A stretch of DNA of 64,000 bases, taken from assembly GCA_965178125.1 (NCBI GenBank), contig OZ237767.1, positions 124,001 to 188,000 of the forward strand, read 5' to 3'. The notes below the pieces were generated by a model, which did no database searches, was not told the DNA's origin, and worked only from the letters and a program-made list of their open reading frames with translations. Source of the stretch: Bilabrum cf. latius. Taxonomy: Eukaryota > Bigyra: Bicosoecida > Bigyra > Bicosoecida. Below are positions 44,919 to 56,790 of this stretch, piece after piece. Position numbers and translations under genes: made by a program. Within the stretch, counting starts at the first letter, position 1. Every line of letters starts with the position of its first letter.

Positions 44919-45180
44919 TGGTTCACTGGAAAGGGGGAGGTAGTAGTGGAGGAGAAGATGATCCGGATCGGTGGGGTCATCGGGTCGATACGTTGGATTG
45001 GAATGGGGGGGTACAGGCCGGGCAGGTGGGGGTTTGGGTATATGTATGACGAGTGATTCGGATCAGGGGATCGGATCACCCAAGCACATGCGGATGTGGA
45101 AGTTGAGAGGTCACAATTAGACTCGAGCGGCAATCAAGCCGCGTGCTATTTGGGCGCTGAGGGGCAGTACTCGCCAGTTT
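44919..45180 (-). repeat. Inverted repeat, right arm
   Basis: The reverse complement of 40025-40276, including AGCGGCAATCAAGCCGCGTG and AGTTGAGAGGTCACAATTAG. It lies 200 bp beyond the stop of the repeat-stalk gene. Confidence 0.85.
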
Positions 45181-45926
45181 TTGTTATACGAACCCCTTGC
45201 TATACCATGGATTCAAGTAAGGCATCGTAACTCCGCACCAAACGGAAAAATCTGAGTTGGTGAGGCCAGCAAGGTCTCCGATTGTACTCCGCACTGAGAT
45301 ATCCGGATCCGAATCAAACCTACCTACGTTTTGCAGCTCCGGAAATTGGTAACCATTACCATTGGCCCATTACCACGGCCTGCTTGCCGCGGCCACGAGC
45401 CCGCCGTCCTCTGTCGCGTTCGTCCTCCAGATCAATCACGACCAGCAAGCCCGCATCGTCCGTGCTGCCTCACTCACGTTCACCTTGGCTCCCGCCCTCA
45501 GCCACCACGTGTGTGCGTGCACGCTGACCATCCTGCCCACTCACACGCTGCCCCAGGCAGCCCTTTGGTACTCGCTCGTCATCGCTCGTCCCCCCCGGCT
45601 GATCTGGATCTCCAGTCTTCAGTCTGAGTGGTACGGCGAGTGTTAAAGTCACCCCTTCACGTTGTCACACCCACTCTCGGTGCCAACCTTCCTGTCAGCC
45701 TGTCCACCACCGGATTTGCTGCTCAAGACCACCTCACTGCTTCCGTACCTGCCCTGCCCCAGCGCTGCCAGCCGCCTCGACTGAGCTCGCCACGAGCGTT
45801 AAACCTGTCTACCACCAATTCGGATCTACCCGCCTGCACCCGCCTAGTCTGCACCAGCAGACTGTACCGTTACCCTGCCAAAGAGCACTCAGCGTCGATC
45901 ACATACCTGAGCCTCCAACCGTGGAC
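45181..45926. other. No recognisable gene
   Basis: Contains the reverse-complement copy near 45258 of the block described at 40421. Short frames only. Nothing was supported. Confidence 0.45.
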
Positions 45927-46159
45927 CTGGCATGGGTGGACCTGGCATGGGTGGAACTGGTATGATTGATGGAATTGGCCTGAGTGGGCCTGGCATGGCT
46001 GGGCCCGCCCAGTCCCAGCAAACCAATCATGGCAGGGACTCGTCTGGTCCAGCTAGTGGCGGTAGGGGAGTTTTATGTCTCGGTGAGTCGGGTGCTAGCG
46101 TGCTGCAGCCGGCCATGCTCTTCACAGGTCAAGCGAAGGCCGACCACAATGGGCAATGA
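45927..46159 (+). pseudogene. Duplicated 3' fragment of the NYN gene
   Basis: GMGGPGMGGTGM, then SGASVLQPAMLFTGQAKA and a TGA, parallel the end of the NYN protein (GMGGTGMGGP, SGASVLQPAMPFTGQANA, then TAA). Only the terminal 75 codons are present, with many substitutions and a much shorter GMGGP tract, in the same orientation 7 kb downstream. No promoter or upstream exon is visible, so it is probably a non-functional copy. Confidence 0.75.
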
Positions 46160-46414
46160 TTTCGGTAAAAATTAGATCTATTTAGCCGTTAACCAGTAGA
46201 CTATCCGGATTGGGCTGTGTGAATTTGGTCGTTGATCCGCTGATCCGGATAGATCTGGAAGAGTTGCTATTCCGTGTGCAGGACTAAACAGGTTCCAAGA
46301 TACGGATAGTCTATCCAATTGTCCAATTGGATAGCAGGCCAAATGGTTTTTGTTAATCACTCAGACCGGATTGTTATCTCGTTAGGCTAGCCTATGATAG
46401 CTATCACGTGACAC
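46160..46414. other. Short spacer
   Basis: AT-richer sequence with several GGATAG/CTATCC inverted words, downstream of the PINK1-like gene. No gene was seen. Confidence 0.4.
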
Positions 46415-48799
46415 TCAATTGGGGCGGTGGACCGCATGTTTCCATTGGTCCAGCCGCATGATCCGATCCAGTCGCTCTGGTCTGCCAATTGTCACGCCGG
46501 GCATGTGCGTTCGAATTGCCTGCACAAGCGCTGTGCATTCCTTACACAGCTTCCGTGCCTTGTTCTCGATCGATCCGCTCCCGAGCAGCCAATCGTACCT
46601 CAGCTGCCGCTCCCACATACACGTCTCGCTGTAAAACAGGCGCCTGTCACCCCAGCCGAATTGCTCGTACGCATCGAGGCAGCTAAGTGTCCTTGGTAAA
46701 TGGTATCGATGGGTCAGGAGCCCAAATGAAACGCAGGAAGGGGGCCCTGGGGACACATTGTCAGTAGAAACAACAGTCTCCGCCGGGTCGCCCTATCGAC
46801 TGCATGTATCCAGCACACCTGCGGCTTTAATCTGCAAATTGATGAACTGCTCTGCATCCCTCAAAGTGGCCTCATCTTGCTATGCAAATGCTCGAATCTG
46901 TTTCCACGACTGCGGTCCGAACAACAAGACCCGAAGTGCCCTGATAGCAGCCTTAGAGCACAATCTGTCCGTCGGGTGGTCTTCAAGTAGCCCCTACAGC
47001 AGACCCCGCAGCAGCTGACCACCGAACAGGTCTTCCAGATTCTACATCTAAAGTAGATCTTGAGCTATGGCCCTGTGATGAGTCTCACTGTGCTTATTAG
47101 AACGATACTGTCGGGTGATTCGCTACAGCGCGACACTACGATCATGTCCAGGAAGAAGCGGTCGGTCCAAATTACCGGAGAAGTAGCTGAAATAGTTGTC
47201 GGGCGACAGTTCAGTGACTAACTTCGCCGCACTCCAGGCAGATGACTTCTGAAAGATCTCCCGATACGGGATCGGCCGTCGCAGGTCCCGCGCTGCCGGT
47301 GGCTTTGCAATTTCGGGTGCCACCCAGGTCAACAAACCATAGTGACACATGGCGCCACATCCTTGTCCGTCAAATGTGAGGTCCTTAGAACCAAATCCAG
47401 ATCCAGAAAATGGTTCCACGGGGTCTGCGTCCGGCCATTTTGGTGCCCAATCACCAGGCAGATCGGTCAATGGTCCCAAAGGCCAATCACTATCGCTCTC
47501 ATTGGCGCATCCGCTGCCGACCTCCCGAGCGCGCTAGGCCCGATACATTTCAGTCTCGTTGGCCTCTTTGGTGAATACACCGGCTGAGCCATGCGCTATG
47601 TCCTATTTAAAGCTTAGATCATTGTCGATTTTCTCGAGACCTTCGTACAGCTCACTTAGCTTGCCTCCATCGAACACCGGATAGCAATAAGACAGGCCAC
47701 CGAGGACTAGTCTTCCATCCGATGCGACGAATATCGTATCATCCGATATCTTCATGTGCACGACCCCCCTGCCATGCAAGTATTCAATGGCCTCTAGCAG
47801 CTGTAGAAGCCACAAGGCCCGCTCCCTCGGGCTCACCTCAGCGAATTTGCTATGTTTTCCCTAGCTGAACACCCGTCTGAGTGTCACGGTGTGTGGGGGG
47901 CTGATGTACCACGCAGTGTAGGGATGGACTCCATAATGAATCACCACTTCTGGTATCCACCACGGCACAAGCGGGGCAGCAGACCCGATGAATGTCTCTT
48001 GGACAGGCATCACGTTGGCGTGATTCTCAAGAGAAAGGTACCGAAGCAGGGCAACTCGCTCCATTGTATCAACACTAACGAACAGAGACCCTTCACCGCC
48101 AAATTCAGGAAGACCGCTCCGCACCAATACGTACCGAGCTGGGTCTCGAGAAGGCTATGCTTTCTCTGGTCTTCCTGATACCCCCGCCCCGGAGCTTGTT
48201 GCTGTCCCGTCACCCGCACTTGCTTGGCCATCTCCCCGTGATTGATCTGTGGTTTCTGACCGTACCATAACTAAAAAGCTGAACTCACGAGTTGATTTGG
48301 GCCCTGTTCCTTTCCCGGTCGGATTCTCCAGAGGCGGAATGCGACCACTCTCGAGATCGAACAACGCAATCTCGCTCGGTGGAGTTCTCGGCTTAATCGC
48401 CACAGGATCTCCGATGATTCGTTTTCCTTGATCACATTCAATGACTTGAGCACGACCCCCAAGGAGGCCCTGTTCTATTTCTTCGGGTGATGGCACGTGT
48501 GAGAGATCTAGGACTCCTTTCCGCCGATCAATGTACACCAACTTTGCCTACAGGTGGCTCCACCAGTCCGCGTGATCCGTTGGGTCGTGCCTAGCGACAG
48601 TCTTGCACTCGAGCTCAATGGCTTTTGCGTGGTTCTCATATTGCTTGTACATTAGAGTAGAGGCTGAAATGCAAAATCCGTGGATCAAGTGAAACCTTAC
48701 AGTGCAATGCATTTGATCGATGTGCGTCTGCTTCTTGCACGCGACCAATTCCTGTCTTGGGTAGGTGTCAGTTGGCTACAATACGCTCCCATTTGTCAT
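46415..48799 (-). CDS. PINK1-like pseudokinase
   Basis: A minus-strand frame of 794 residues from the ATG at 48799 (48712 is the alternative) to TGA at 46415-46417, with about twelve in-frame TAG codons and no TAA or TGA. PINK1 family traits in order: VAIKPRTP (ATP-site Lys), HANVMPVQETFIGSAAPLVP followed by HPYTAWYISPPHTVTLRRVF, LWLLQLLEAIEYLHGRGVVH, LTWVAPEIAKP, and a helical C-terminal extension with LLRGLL-TAG-GLLEDHP, LFGPQSWKQI and a final Trp/Cys helix. Catalytic residues are lost: the HRD loop reads HMK (about residue 348) and DFG is replaced by GGL (about residue 367). No obvious mitochondrial presequence or membrane anchor is seen. A role as scaffold or allosteric partner is inferred. 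Alternative: a divergent pseudokinase of another family. Confidence 0.65.
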
Positions 48800-48891
48800 T
48801 AGTGCCTGGTCTCGCTAGTCTATACAACTGCCACACCACACACAGTGTCACACGCCACGCTGCTCACACACCCGCACCACTCATCACACCG

Positions 48892-51800
48892 TCAGTCGTC
48901 CTCCTTCCCCTCCCCTTTCCCCTCCCCCGCGCCACCGCCTGCCTCCCTCGCGAACAGCAGCACCGGCGCCCTGTCCCCGTACCCAGCAAGGGCCACCAGA
49001 TGCTCCGTGGGGTGCCAGTCCACCCCCAGCATGGGGTAGCCCCTCCCGTGACCCACCACGCTCTCGGAGGCACCCCCCGTGGCCTGCGCCGCCCCCTCCA
49101 GCACCACCCCAGTGTCTGCGTCCCACACGCAGATCTCACCGTCCTCGCTGCCACTGGCTAGAAGCCTGCCATCAGGGCTGAACACCGCGTTGATCCGCGA
49201 TGTCTCGCAGGACAAACCGGGGTATTGCCTCAGAATCTGCAGCGTTCGTCCTCGCACCTCTGCGAGGCCAAGATACGACGGCTACCCCAGCATGGCCAGT
49301 TGCGGCCGGGAAGGCCTGGGCACAATGCTGACGAGTGGGCTCTCCTTCATCCCCTCTGGTCTCACGATGGAGAGAGGGACGTAGGTCACCGGGTCCAGGG
49401 CGGATCGCTTGATCTCCTCTCGCGCCTGCCTCCGGGCACAAGGCCCCATGTCCTTTGTTCCACCGCGACCCCTCGCGCGGTGGGGGTCACCCACCGTCCA
49501 GAGAACAACGCAGCCCAGTGCATCTGCGCTCGCCATCCTCCTGCCCCTGCCCGCAGGAGGAAACACCACAGAGTTGACGTGCGACTTGTGAGGCGAGACG
49601 AGTGGACCGCTCTCCTTCCCGCCAGCACCAGCACTAGTACCAGCCGTATTACCTTGGAACGAGTCTGCCTTGACGAGTGCGCCGAAGCCACCTGCCGGTG
49701 CCATGCTCCCATCGCCTCCGTGGGTATGGCCCGCCCTCGCCCTGGCCGCCGCCGCCCCCCTGCTCCTAGTGCGCTCAAGGATCGCCTCAATGTCATCGCC
49801 CCCCGCCCCCGCCCCTCCTCCTCGGCCCCACCCCTTGCCGCCCCTTCCGCCCTTATTGGATGACCCGCCGGATCCTCTGAGCCCATCAGGGCCCACTGCA
49901 ATGCCCTGCAGCCTGCCGGCCAGCGGCCAGGATCTGCTGGATCGTTCCGCGTCCTCCGCCGCCCTGAGCACGCAGAACATCGCCCTCGTCACATGCTTCT
50001 GGTGCCTCCGCTCGGCCCGCGCCTCCTATTCCCGTCTCCTTGCTTCTTCGTCCTCGTCTTGTTCCCCCCCATTAGCATCCTCGCCATTCATGGCCTCGCC
50101 CCAGTGCCCCCTCGGAGTGGCTGCATTGCTGCCCCCGCCCTTGCCCCTGTCCCCTGCGCCCAGGAAGGATGACCCGACCCCCACACCGTCCCCGTCACCG
50201 TCACCGTCCTCGTCCTCGGACGATTCAAACCCATCGTCCTCATCCAACCCATCGCCATCGTCGCCGCCGTTCCCGAGCCTTGGTCGCCGCGTGTATTCCC
50301 CGGCGGCACCCGCCATCCCCCCCTTGTTCCCTGGCTCGGGCGCCCCCGCTACGGGGACACCCGTGTCCCACACCTGCAGGTGGCCGTCACCCGTCCCCAC
50401 CAACACCGCCCGTGGGTTCGCAGGGTGGAAGGCAACGGTGTAGCAGAGGGAGGGGGGCACCGTCTGGAGAACAGCGGCGAGGGCAGGCGCTCGGCTGGCC
50501 AGCCCTTTCGTGAACTCTCCCGCGCGGGGGCCGGGGGAGGGCGCGTCGGGTCTGCCGTTTGCCGCCCGCACCGCTCTGTTGAGCTGTGCGTCCATGGGCG
50601 CGTCTGTCGGTACCATCCACAGCCTGCACGTGCCGTCCGCGGAGGCGGTGAGAAGCCAGTGCCAGGGGCTGGTGCGGGGTGACAGCACGCTACCCATCCC
50701 ACGAGCAGGTTCCGCACCCTGCGCGGCGCCGGCGCCCACCCCTGGCCACCACTTCATGTCGTGCACGAGCCCAGTGTGCCCCAACAGAACCGCACCGTCG
50801 TACCGCCCAGGCGACACCCGCGCTGCACCACCAGGCACTGCACCTCCAACGGTGCGACCCTCGCCGTCGCCGCCCGTCCCTCCAGACACATTTCGTCTCG
50901 CCCTCGCCCTCGCCCGCGCCGCCCGCCCACCGGTGGATTGACGGCCACGGCCACGCCCCGCGCCCCCGGCGATATCGTCATCGTCATCGCCATCGTCGTC
51001 CATGCCCGGTGGCGCATCGTCCTCCCACTCGACGCGGTCCTCCGGGTCACCCTGTGCGGCAATGACGTCAGCGGTCACCAGGTCGTAGATCCTGACGTGG
51101 TGCACTTCCGCAAGCCCGCCCGGCTCCACCACACCCATGGCCCCGCCGGGCCCGGGTCCCTGCCGCGGCTGGGCCTGCGAGGAGCCCTTGGTGTCCCGAC
51201 CCGCGCACGCCACCGCCAGCAGCCTCCCGCAAGGACTAAATCGGACGCACACTGCACCTAACCGCCCGGCAGGCAGCGAGCTCCTGTGCGTGTCCGGCGC
51301 CAGGCACTGCTGCCGCGGGCGGCGCCTCCTCCTCTGCGCTCGCCGCGTCGTCACCCTGACCTGAGGGCTGAGGTCAAGGCCCTGCACGGGGACCACAGAG
51401 CCGCCAAGAATACCGTTCAGTTTCTCCTCCGCCTCAGCGCGGGTGGCCGTGGCCTCCCGGACGGTCTCCTCGAGGGGGTTCTCTTCGATCTCCTCTCGCC
51501 GTTGCGACCGGTCGTCCCCGCGGATGGTCGCAAGGGACAGACCCGGGTCCCGCAGCAGGGCGAGTGATCTGGCCCCCATCGGGAACCGGCGCGGCAGCAG
51601 AGCCCACGAGGGGGGCCCTCTCCGGGGAACAACGGCGGGAATACTCGTCACACCCGTGCCTGCGCGGCCGCTTGCGGAGGTGACAATCTGCAGAGCGCCG
51701 GCACCACCGGACCCCGACTGGAGGGCTGCGTCCCGCTCCAGTCCCCTCGTTGGGGTCACGGGGACGCTCCGGGGGTCGGCCTGGTCCAGACCGTACACGT

Positions 51801-53796
51801 CCGACTCGGCAGTGGCACCAAGCCCGTCACGATCGCCTTCTCGGCGCGGGGTAGTGCCTCCAGAAGTGGGCTATCCACCGGTGGATCGAGCCGCGTCAAT
51901 GTCCGGCTGGGTCACGAGATCAGATCGGTGCGGAACGGCCGCGGTGGCGCTGACGTGGAGGTGCATGGGCAGCTCGTGGCGGCGGGTTATGCGGAACTGG
52001 AGGAACACGCTCGGACTCGGAATCCAGGGCAGACCCGGCTGCCGCCTGCGGTCACCAACCTCGATCGCCCTCGCTGTGACGTCAGCGGCGTGTTCCCTGG
52101 CTTCCTCAGCCGTGGGCTCGATCCACTCGTGCATCCGGATGGGCAGTCGCCTCCCTAGCACGGAATCCGGCAGCACGCCTTCGCCCGGGCCGCCGCCGTC
52201 CGCGTCGTTGTTCCCTGAGAAATCGGTTGCAACCGGGGCGCTCCCCACGTCGAGGTGCCTGGCCGCCGCGTCGCAAGCCAGATCCACCCGTGGACTGCCG
52301 TCAGGAGCGATCAGCCTGAGGTAGCCCCACGCCACTGGCCTGCCCTGCTCGTGCACCTCCTCCGCACCGGGTGTTCCCGGCTTGTTCCCTACGATGCCCC
52401 GGCGGTGGGAGGGCGTGCCTGCCTCGGCGGGGAGGGAGGGGGAGGGATCGATCAGCTCCACGAACAATGTGATTCCAGGGCGCGCCACCCACGGCAAGCC
52501 CGTGAGTTTGGAGAGCTGCTGCTCCCCAGATGGAACCCCGGTGCCGGCACTCGGCGAAAAAGGATCCTATCCGTCCCCACCCTGACCACCCTCGCCGGTT
52601 TGACCACCCTCATCGAGCCCCGCAGCCAGCCTCCCTTCGCTGGCGGCCCCCAGGTCCCACAGCAGGGTCTGTTCCCAGCGCGGATGCCCGCCCAGCGAAC
52701 CCGCCCCCGACCATCCCAACGAGTGGTCATGCTGCGACTGGGAGCGGGGCTGGTAGGCCCCGTAGGTTCCACCAGCGCGCGGCGCCGCTGCTCCCCCGAA
52801 CGACACGGCCCGTGGCATCTTGTCGCCCGCCCCAGACGCTCCACCGAGGGTGTTCCGGACGCTTCGGTCGCCAGCGCGGGATCGATACCCGGTGCCCGCA
52901 GCTCCAATCATCGTGGCCTCGGCCCCGGCAGCGGAACCGGCATTGCGCGCGCCGCTTCCATTGTTCCCTGCTTTGCTGGTGGTGCATGGCATGGTGGCGC
53001 GCGGCGTGGCGGCGTCAAGAAGAGCAGCCCCGATCCCTCCCACGACCGCCTGCGCCCGCGCCCCGATGTGGCCCATGAGAGTGCCGTGAGACTGTCGCAG
53101 CTCGGGTGCAGTGCACTGCTGCGAATGCCGCGTGGGCCGCTTCGATTGCGCGAGTGCCTGCGGGGGCAGGACGGCCCACCGACCGGTGGTCTCGTCCACG
53201 ATGTGGGCTCGCACAAGTGGCTGCCTGCAATAGGGGTCCGAAATGTTGCCGTCTAACCCGTGAATATGCAGCGCGAGTGATCTGCCAGCACCCCTAGAAA
53301 GCACCCCGAATGGATCGGACCACGCTCCAGGGTTTGGTGGTGCTGCGGGCGCTGGCAGTGGCTGCAGTGCAGCGCCGGCCAAGCAGCCGCCCGACAGCAC
53401 TCGCCACGCTCGGCTCAACAAACCGCTGCAAGTGCCACAGCAATCGTATGCGGATCCACAACTATCGTATACGGTACCAGCAGGAGGCGATAATGACGAC
53501 GCTGCAGGCACATTTGCGGTACAGGCTTGTGAATCCGGCACTGGATTCGTCTCGTGTAGTGCCGGTGCGGCCGGACCAGCACGGCCGACCTACTCATCTG
53601 TATAATCCTATGTTGCTCGACCTGGTGCCTATGCATCTGCCGCTGTACTAGCTTTCGGGTAGCTTGCTGGAGCTTGGTGATCTGGTTCTACGGCAGCCGA
53701 TGCTTCGGCAGCAGCGGCACCAGCACCACCATCTCGTGACGATGCTCTCCTATTTTGTAGGCTCCTATCTTTGTCTTTCTTGCCTTGACGCGGCAT
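48892..53796 (-). CDS. AHI1: Jouberin (AHI1), ciliary transition-zone WD40 protein
   Basis: A minus-strand frame of 1634 residues from the ATG at 53796 (MPRQGKKDKD) to TGA at 48892-48894, with seven in-frame TAG codons (for example at 52567-52569, 51871-51873, 50026-50028 and 49282-49284). AHI1 landmarks in order: VRAHIVDETTGRW, WEQTLLWDLG, LFVELIDP, AWGYLRL, a C2-like strand region, then WD repeats with GAVCVRFSPCGRLLAVACAG, LGHTGLVHDMKW, WLLTASADGTCRLW, VAFHPANPRAVLVG, SPHKSHVNSVVF, INAVFSPDGRLLASGSEDG and YPMLGVDWHP. Long Gly/Asp/Arg-rich insertions separate the blades. AHI1 works at the ciliary transition zone, so this gene implies a flagellum or cilium. It starts 119 bp from the first kinase gene on the other strand. 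Confidence 0.85.
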
Positions 53797-53915
53797 CAAG
53801 ATGACCGAAATTCACCTCCCAATCATAACGGCTATCACTTATTTTATACAGTGTACTTAACTATACGAAATCTGAGTTAGGTCCATACGTGGGTGCAAGC
53901 AATTTATATCACGCC
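53797..53915. promoter_or_regulatory. Shared divergent promoter region
   Basis: 119 bp of AT-rich sequence between the AHI1 ATG (minus) and the first kinase ATG (plus). It contains TTATTTTATACAGTG-like sequence, but no element can be assigned. Confidence 0.5.
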
Positions 53916-56592
53916 ATGGGAGCATGTGGATCTAGTCTTATTTCAGGTGCCGACGCATCCGGCAAATATTTTGATCGAGATTCATCCACTGAGGCCAAAT
54001 CGCGCAGTGATATAGATCAAAGCACTTATGAGACTGTTGGGGCCTCGAGCATTTTTGTCACTCCTGTAAGCTATATGCATGCGTTCAAGTGATTTACCAT
54101 CTACTTTTTTGGATGGTAAAAGACGTGACAAATTCTAGACACTCATGCTGTACTTACTTGCAACGCAGGGTACCACGTAGGGAGCTGCCGGTGGTTCAGG
54201 CAGCCGAGGAGATGCGGGTGGCGACGCGGAGCGTACGCTACCTCTTGCAAGGACTAAAGTTCCAGACAGCCCAACGAAACTCCGATTGAATCTGTGGTAG
54301 TCCATGAAAGACACGGCAAGACAAGGCAGCAATAGTACGACCCCACAATGGGAGCAAGATGTCCCCGAGAATTTGTACGACGAGAATGCTGACCAAGGAA
54401 TCATGTGGGCTGACAGTCCAAGGGCTAGTCGACAAGATATTTATAGAAGCGATTCAAGAGGGTCTACAGTATGTAGCGGTGACGTATCCGCGAGACTGTC
54501 GGAATCCCAAGTCGGAAAGCAAGATGCTGCTGCTCTCAGCACAGCTCAGCCCTTCTCTGCCAGGTCGGGGGGCGTATCGGAACCGGCCGCAGCAACTTTC
54601 GAGGCCGAAACAGACGAGTCTTCATCTCAAGGGGGTTCCAATAGCGATGACCACTCGCTTCCAGGGCACGCGCTGCCTGCCAGTCCCAGGCCGAACGAGG
54701 AACATCACGACGCTGTGAGCACCGTACGCGTCGTTGCTGGGGATTCCGAGCACTCTGCAACAGGGAATGCACGTACGAAGAGCTAGAGCGCAGGAAACGG
54801 TCATGCTTTGCACGATCAAGAGCAGCCAGTTGCGCGTGCAAGTGGGCACGTGCAAGCATCCGCAGCAGCCTCGACATCGTCCTCAGCTGGTAGCGGGACT
54901 GCCACTAGCCCACCAGGTGAAGAACAAAGGAAAGAAATGGATGGTGGTATTCAAGTCATCAGCGGCAGTAGCTCGGACGATGAAGAGCTCGATGGCGCCG
55001 TGAATCTCGTCGCCGCGAGCGAGAGCGGGGAAGCCCAGGTGGCGACCCGCGTGCCATTTTCCCCCGTGCAGCCCAGCGTGGAGATCCCACAGCACAGCCA
55101 GCGCGCCAGGGAATACCTTGCACATGGATCTACCCCCGAAACAGCGCACGACTCGGTAAGGAGAGATGGTTCGGCTGGAGCGGCGAGCGGTTCTCACGCG
55201 CATGGGGACGGCCACACTCATATTGCTTTGGGCTCTAGGGGAGGCCCTCACGACATGATGGGCGGTTTTCGGGTGTCGCGGAGAGGCGATTAGGATCATT
55301 GGGGTCCACACGGGGAGATGTTTGAGGCGGGGAGCGCGGAAGTGGCCGCTGCTTCCAAGGCGGACGACGATTCGATCCTCATCGACGCTGGTGCATCCCT
55401 GGTCGCCCTCAAGTCCATCGCCCGACAGCTTGACACGACTATGAAGCTAGCCGACCTTGTTCCCGTCAGGACCATCGGGGTCGGCACGTTCGGGCGGGTG
55501 AGGATGGTGCGGGACAAGAGGACGGGCAAGCTGTACGCTCTCAAGACGCTGCAGAAAGCCAGGATTGTGCGCCTCAAGCAGCAGCGCAACGTCTGCTACG
55601 AGAAGGCGGTGCTTGCTTCCATCCGCCACCCTTTCTTGATCCAGTTGCAGGCCGCTTTCCAGGACGAGGAGTGCATGTACCTGGTGCTGGAGCTGGTGCA
55701 AGGCGGAGACTTTGTGGGGAGACAGGCAGAAGTGGTTGTGTTCGAGGAAGCATCCGCTCGTTTCTACGCTGCCTGCGTGCTGAGCGGGCTGGCCCATCTG
55801 CACGAGAGGAGGATCTTGTACAGGGACCTAAAGGTGAGATGAGTTCTGCGGCTGCCCGTTCCTTCGTGTGCCGACCGTATCACGCCTCCTCCACCCCACG
55901 CTGCTCCCCCTGGATGCCTCCGTACCGCCAACTCTAACGCACATGTTTTGTTGCCTGTACCCTTGCACTATCATCATCCAATCGCTTTGGGACCCCCGCA
56001 GCCTGACAACCTGCTTGTGGACACTACTGGCTATGTGAGGCTGTGCGATTTCGGCTTCGCAAAGTACGTTCCGGCCGGCTCCATGACGCGAACGCTGTGC
56101 GGGACCCCCGATTTCCTGGCCCCAGAGTGCTTGCTGAAGAGCGGGCACCATGAGGGTGCCGATTACTGGGCCCTCGGCGTGCTCATCTACGAGATGCTGT
56201 CTGGTGACAGCCCGTTCGCCTCGGATGACGGTGACCAGGTGGAGACCTTCAAGCGGATTCTGAACTGCCAACGCACTCTCGCGTTTCCCTTGGAGATGCG
56301 GAGTGAACAGCGTGCCGCTGTGAAGCTGCTCACTGGGCTGCTGCAAAAGTCGATGCCGGCTCGTCTCGGCTGCCGCCGTGCAGGCGTGTCTGAGATCCTG
56401 TACCACGAGTGGTTTTCGGCGATCGACTTTGGCAAGTTGCATCGCAGGGAGATTAAGGCACCATGGGTGCCGAAGCTCGAGTCCGAGGACGACACGCAGT
56501 TTTTTGATGACTTCTCTTGTGAAGAGGAGGAGGAGGACGAGGAGGAGCGGCTCAAGCCAGGGACAGACATGGCCTGGTGCAAAGATTTTTAA
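53916..56592 (+). CDS. N-myristoylated AGC protein kinase 1 (PKA/PKG-like)
   Basis: Exons: 53916-54065, 54169-55833 and 56002-56592 (801 residues, TAA stop). The start MGACGSS fits N-myristoylation on Gly2 with a nearby Cys for palmitoylation, so a membrane location is likely. A disordered Ser/Gln/Asp-rich region of about 420 residues follows, containing TAG at 54178, 54298, 54784 and 55291. The kinase domain starts at about residue 480: GVGTFGRV (Gly loop), YALKTLQKA (Lys), RILYRDLK (catalytic Asp), LCDFGFAK, GTPDFLAPECLL, HEGADYWALGVLIYEML, FSAIDF and a C-terminal acidic tail ending WCKDF. All catalytic residues are present. No cyclic-nucleotide or PH domain is visible. An intron falls immediately after RDLK, as in the next two genes. 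Confidence 0.88.
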
Positions 56593-56790
56593 GTGGTGGT
56601 ACTGCGTTTACTAGTTGGAACATTTTTAAATATTTAAAAGAATCAATTCTACCCTTCATGCAATATTTCGACGACATCAATCAATAAAGGATCTGGGCAT
56701 AAAGAACGTTCCTTAAACTATTGAATCAGAACGAACCTCTGGAGCCGTGCGTGGTAGTTTACCTTACGTAGGTAGTTCGTAACCATTAAA

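Noticed and set aside
48712-48799. A short intron in the 5' part of the PINK1-like gene (GTAAGG to TTTCAG)
   Set aside because: It would be only 37 nt, and removing it destroys the reading frame.
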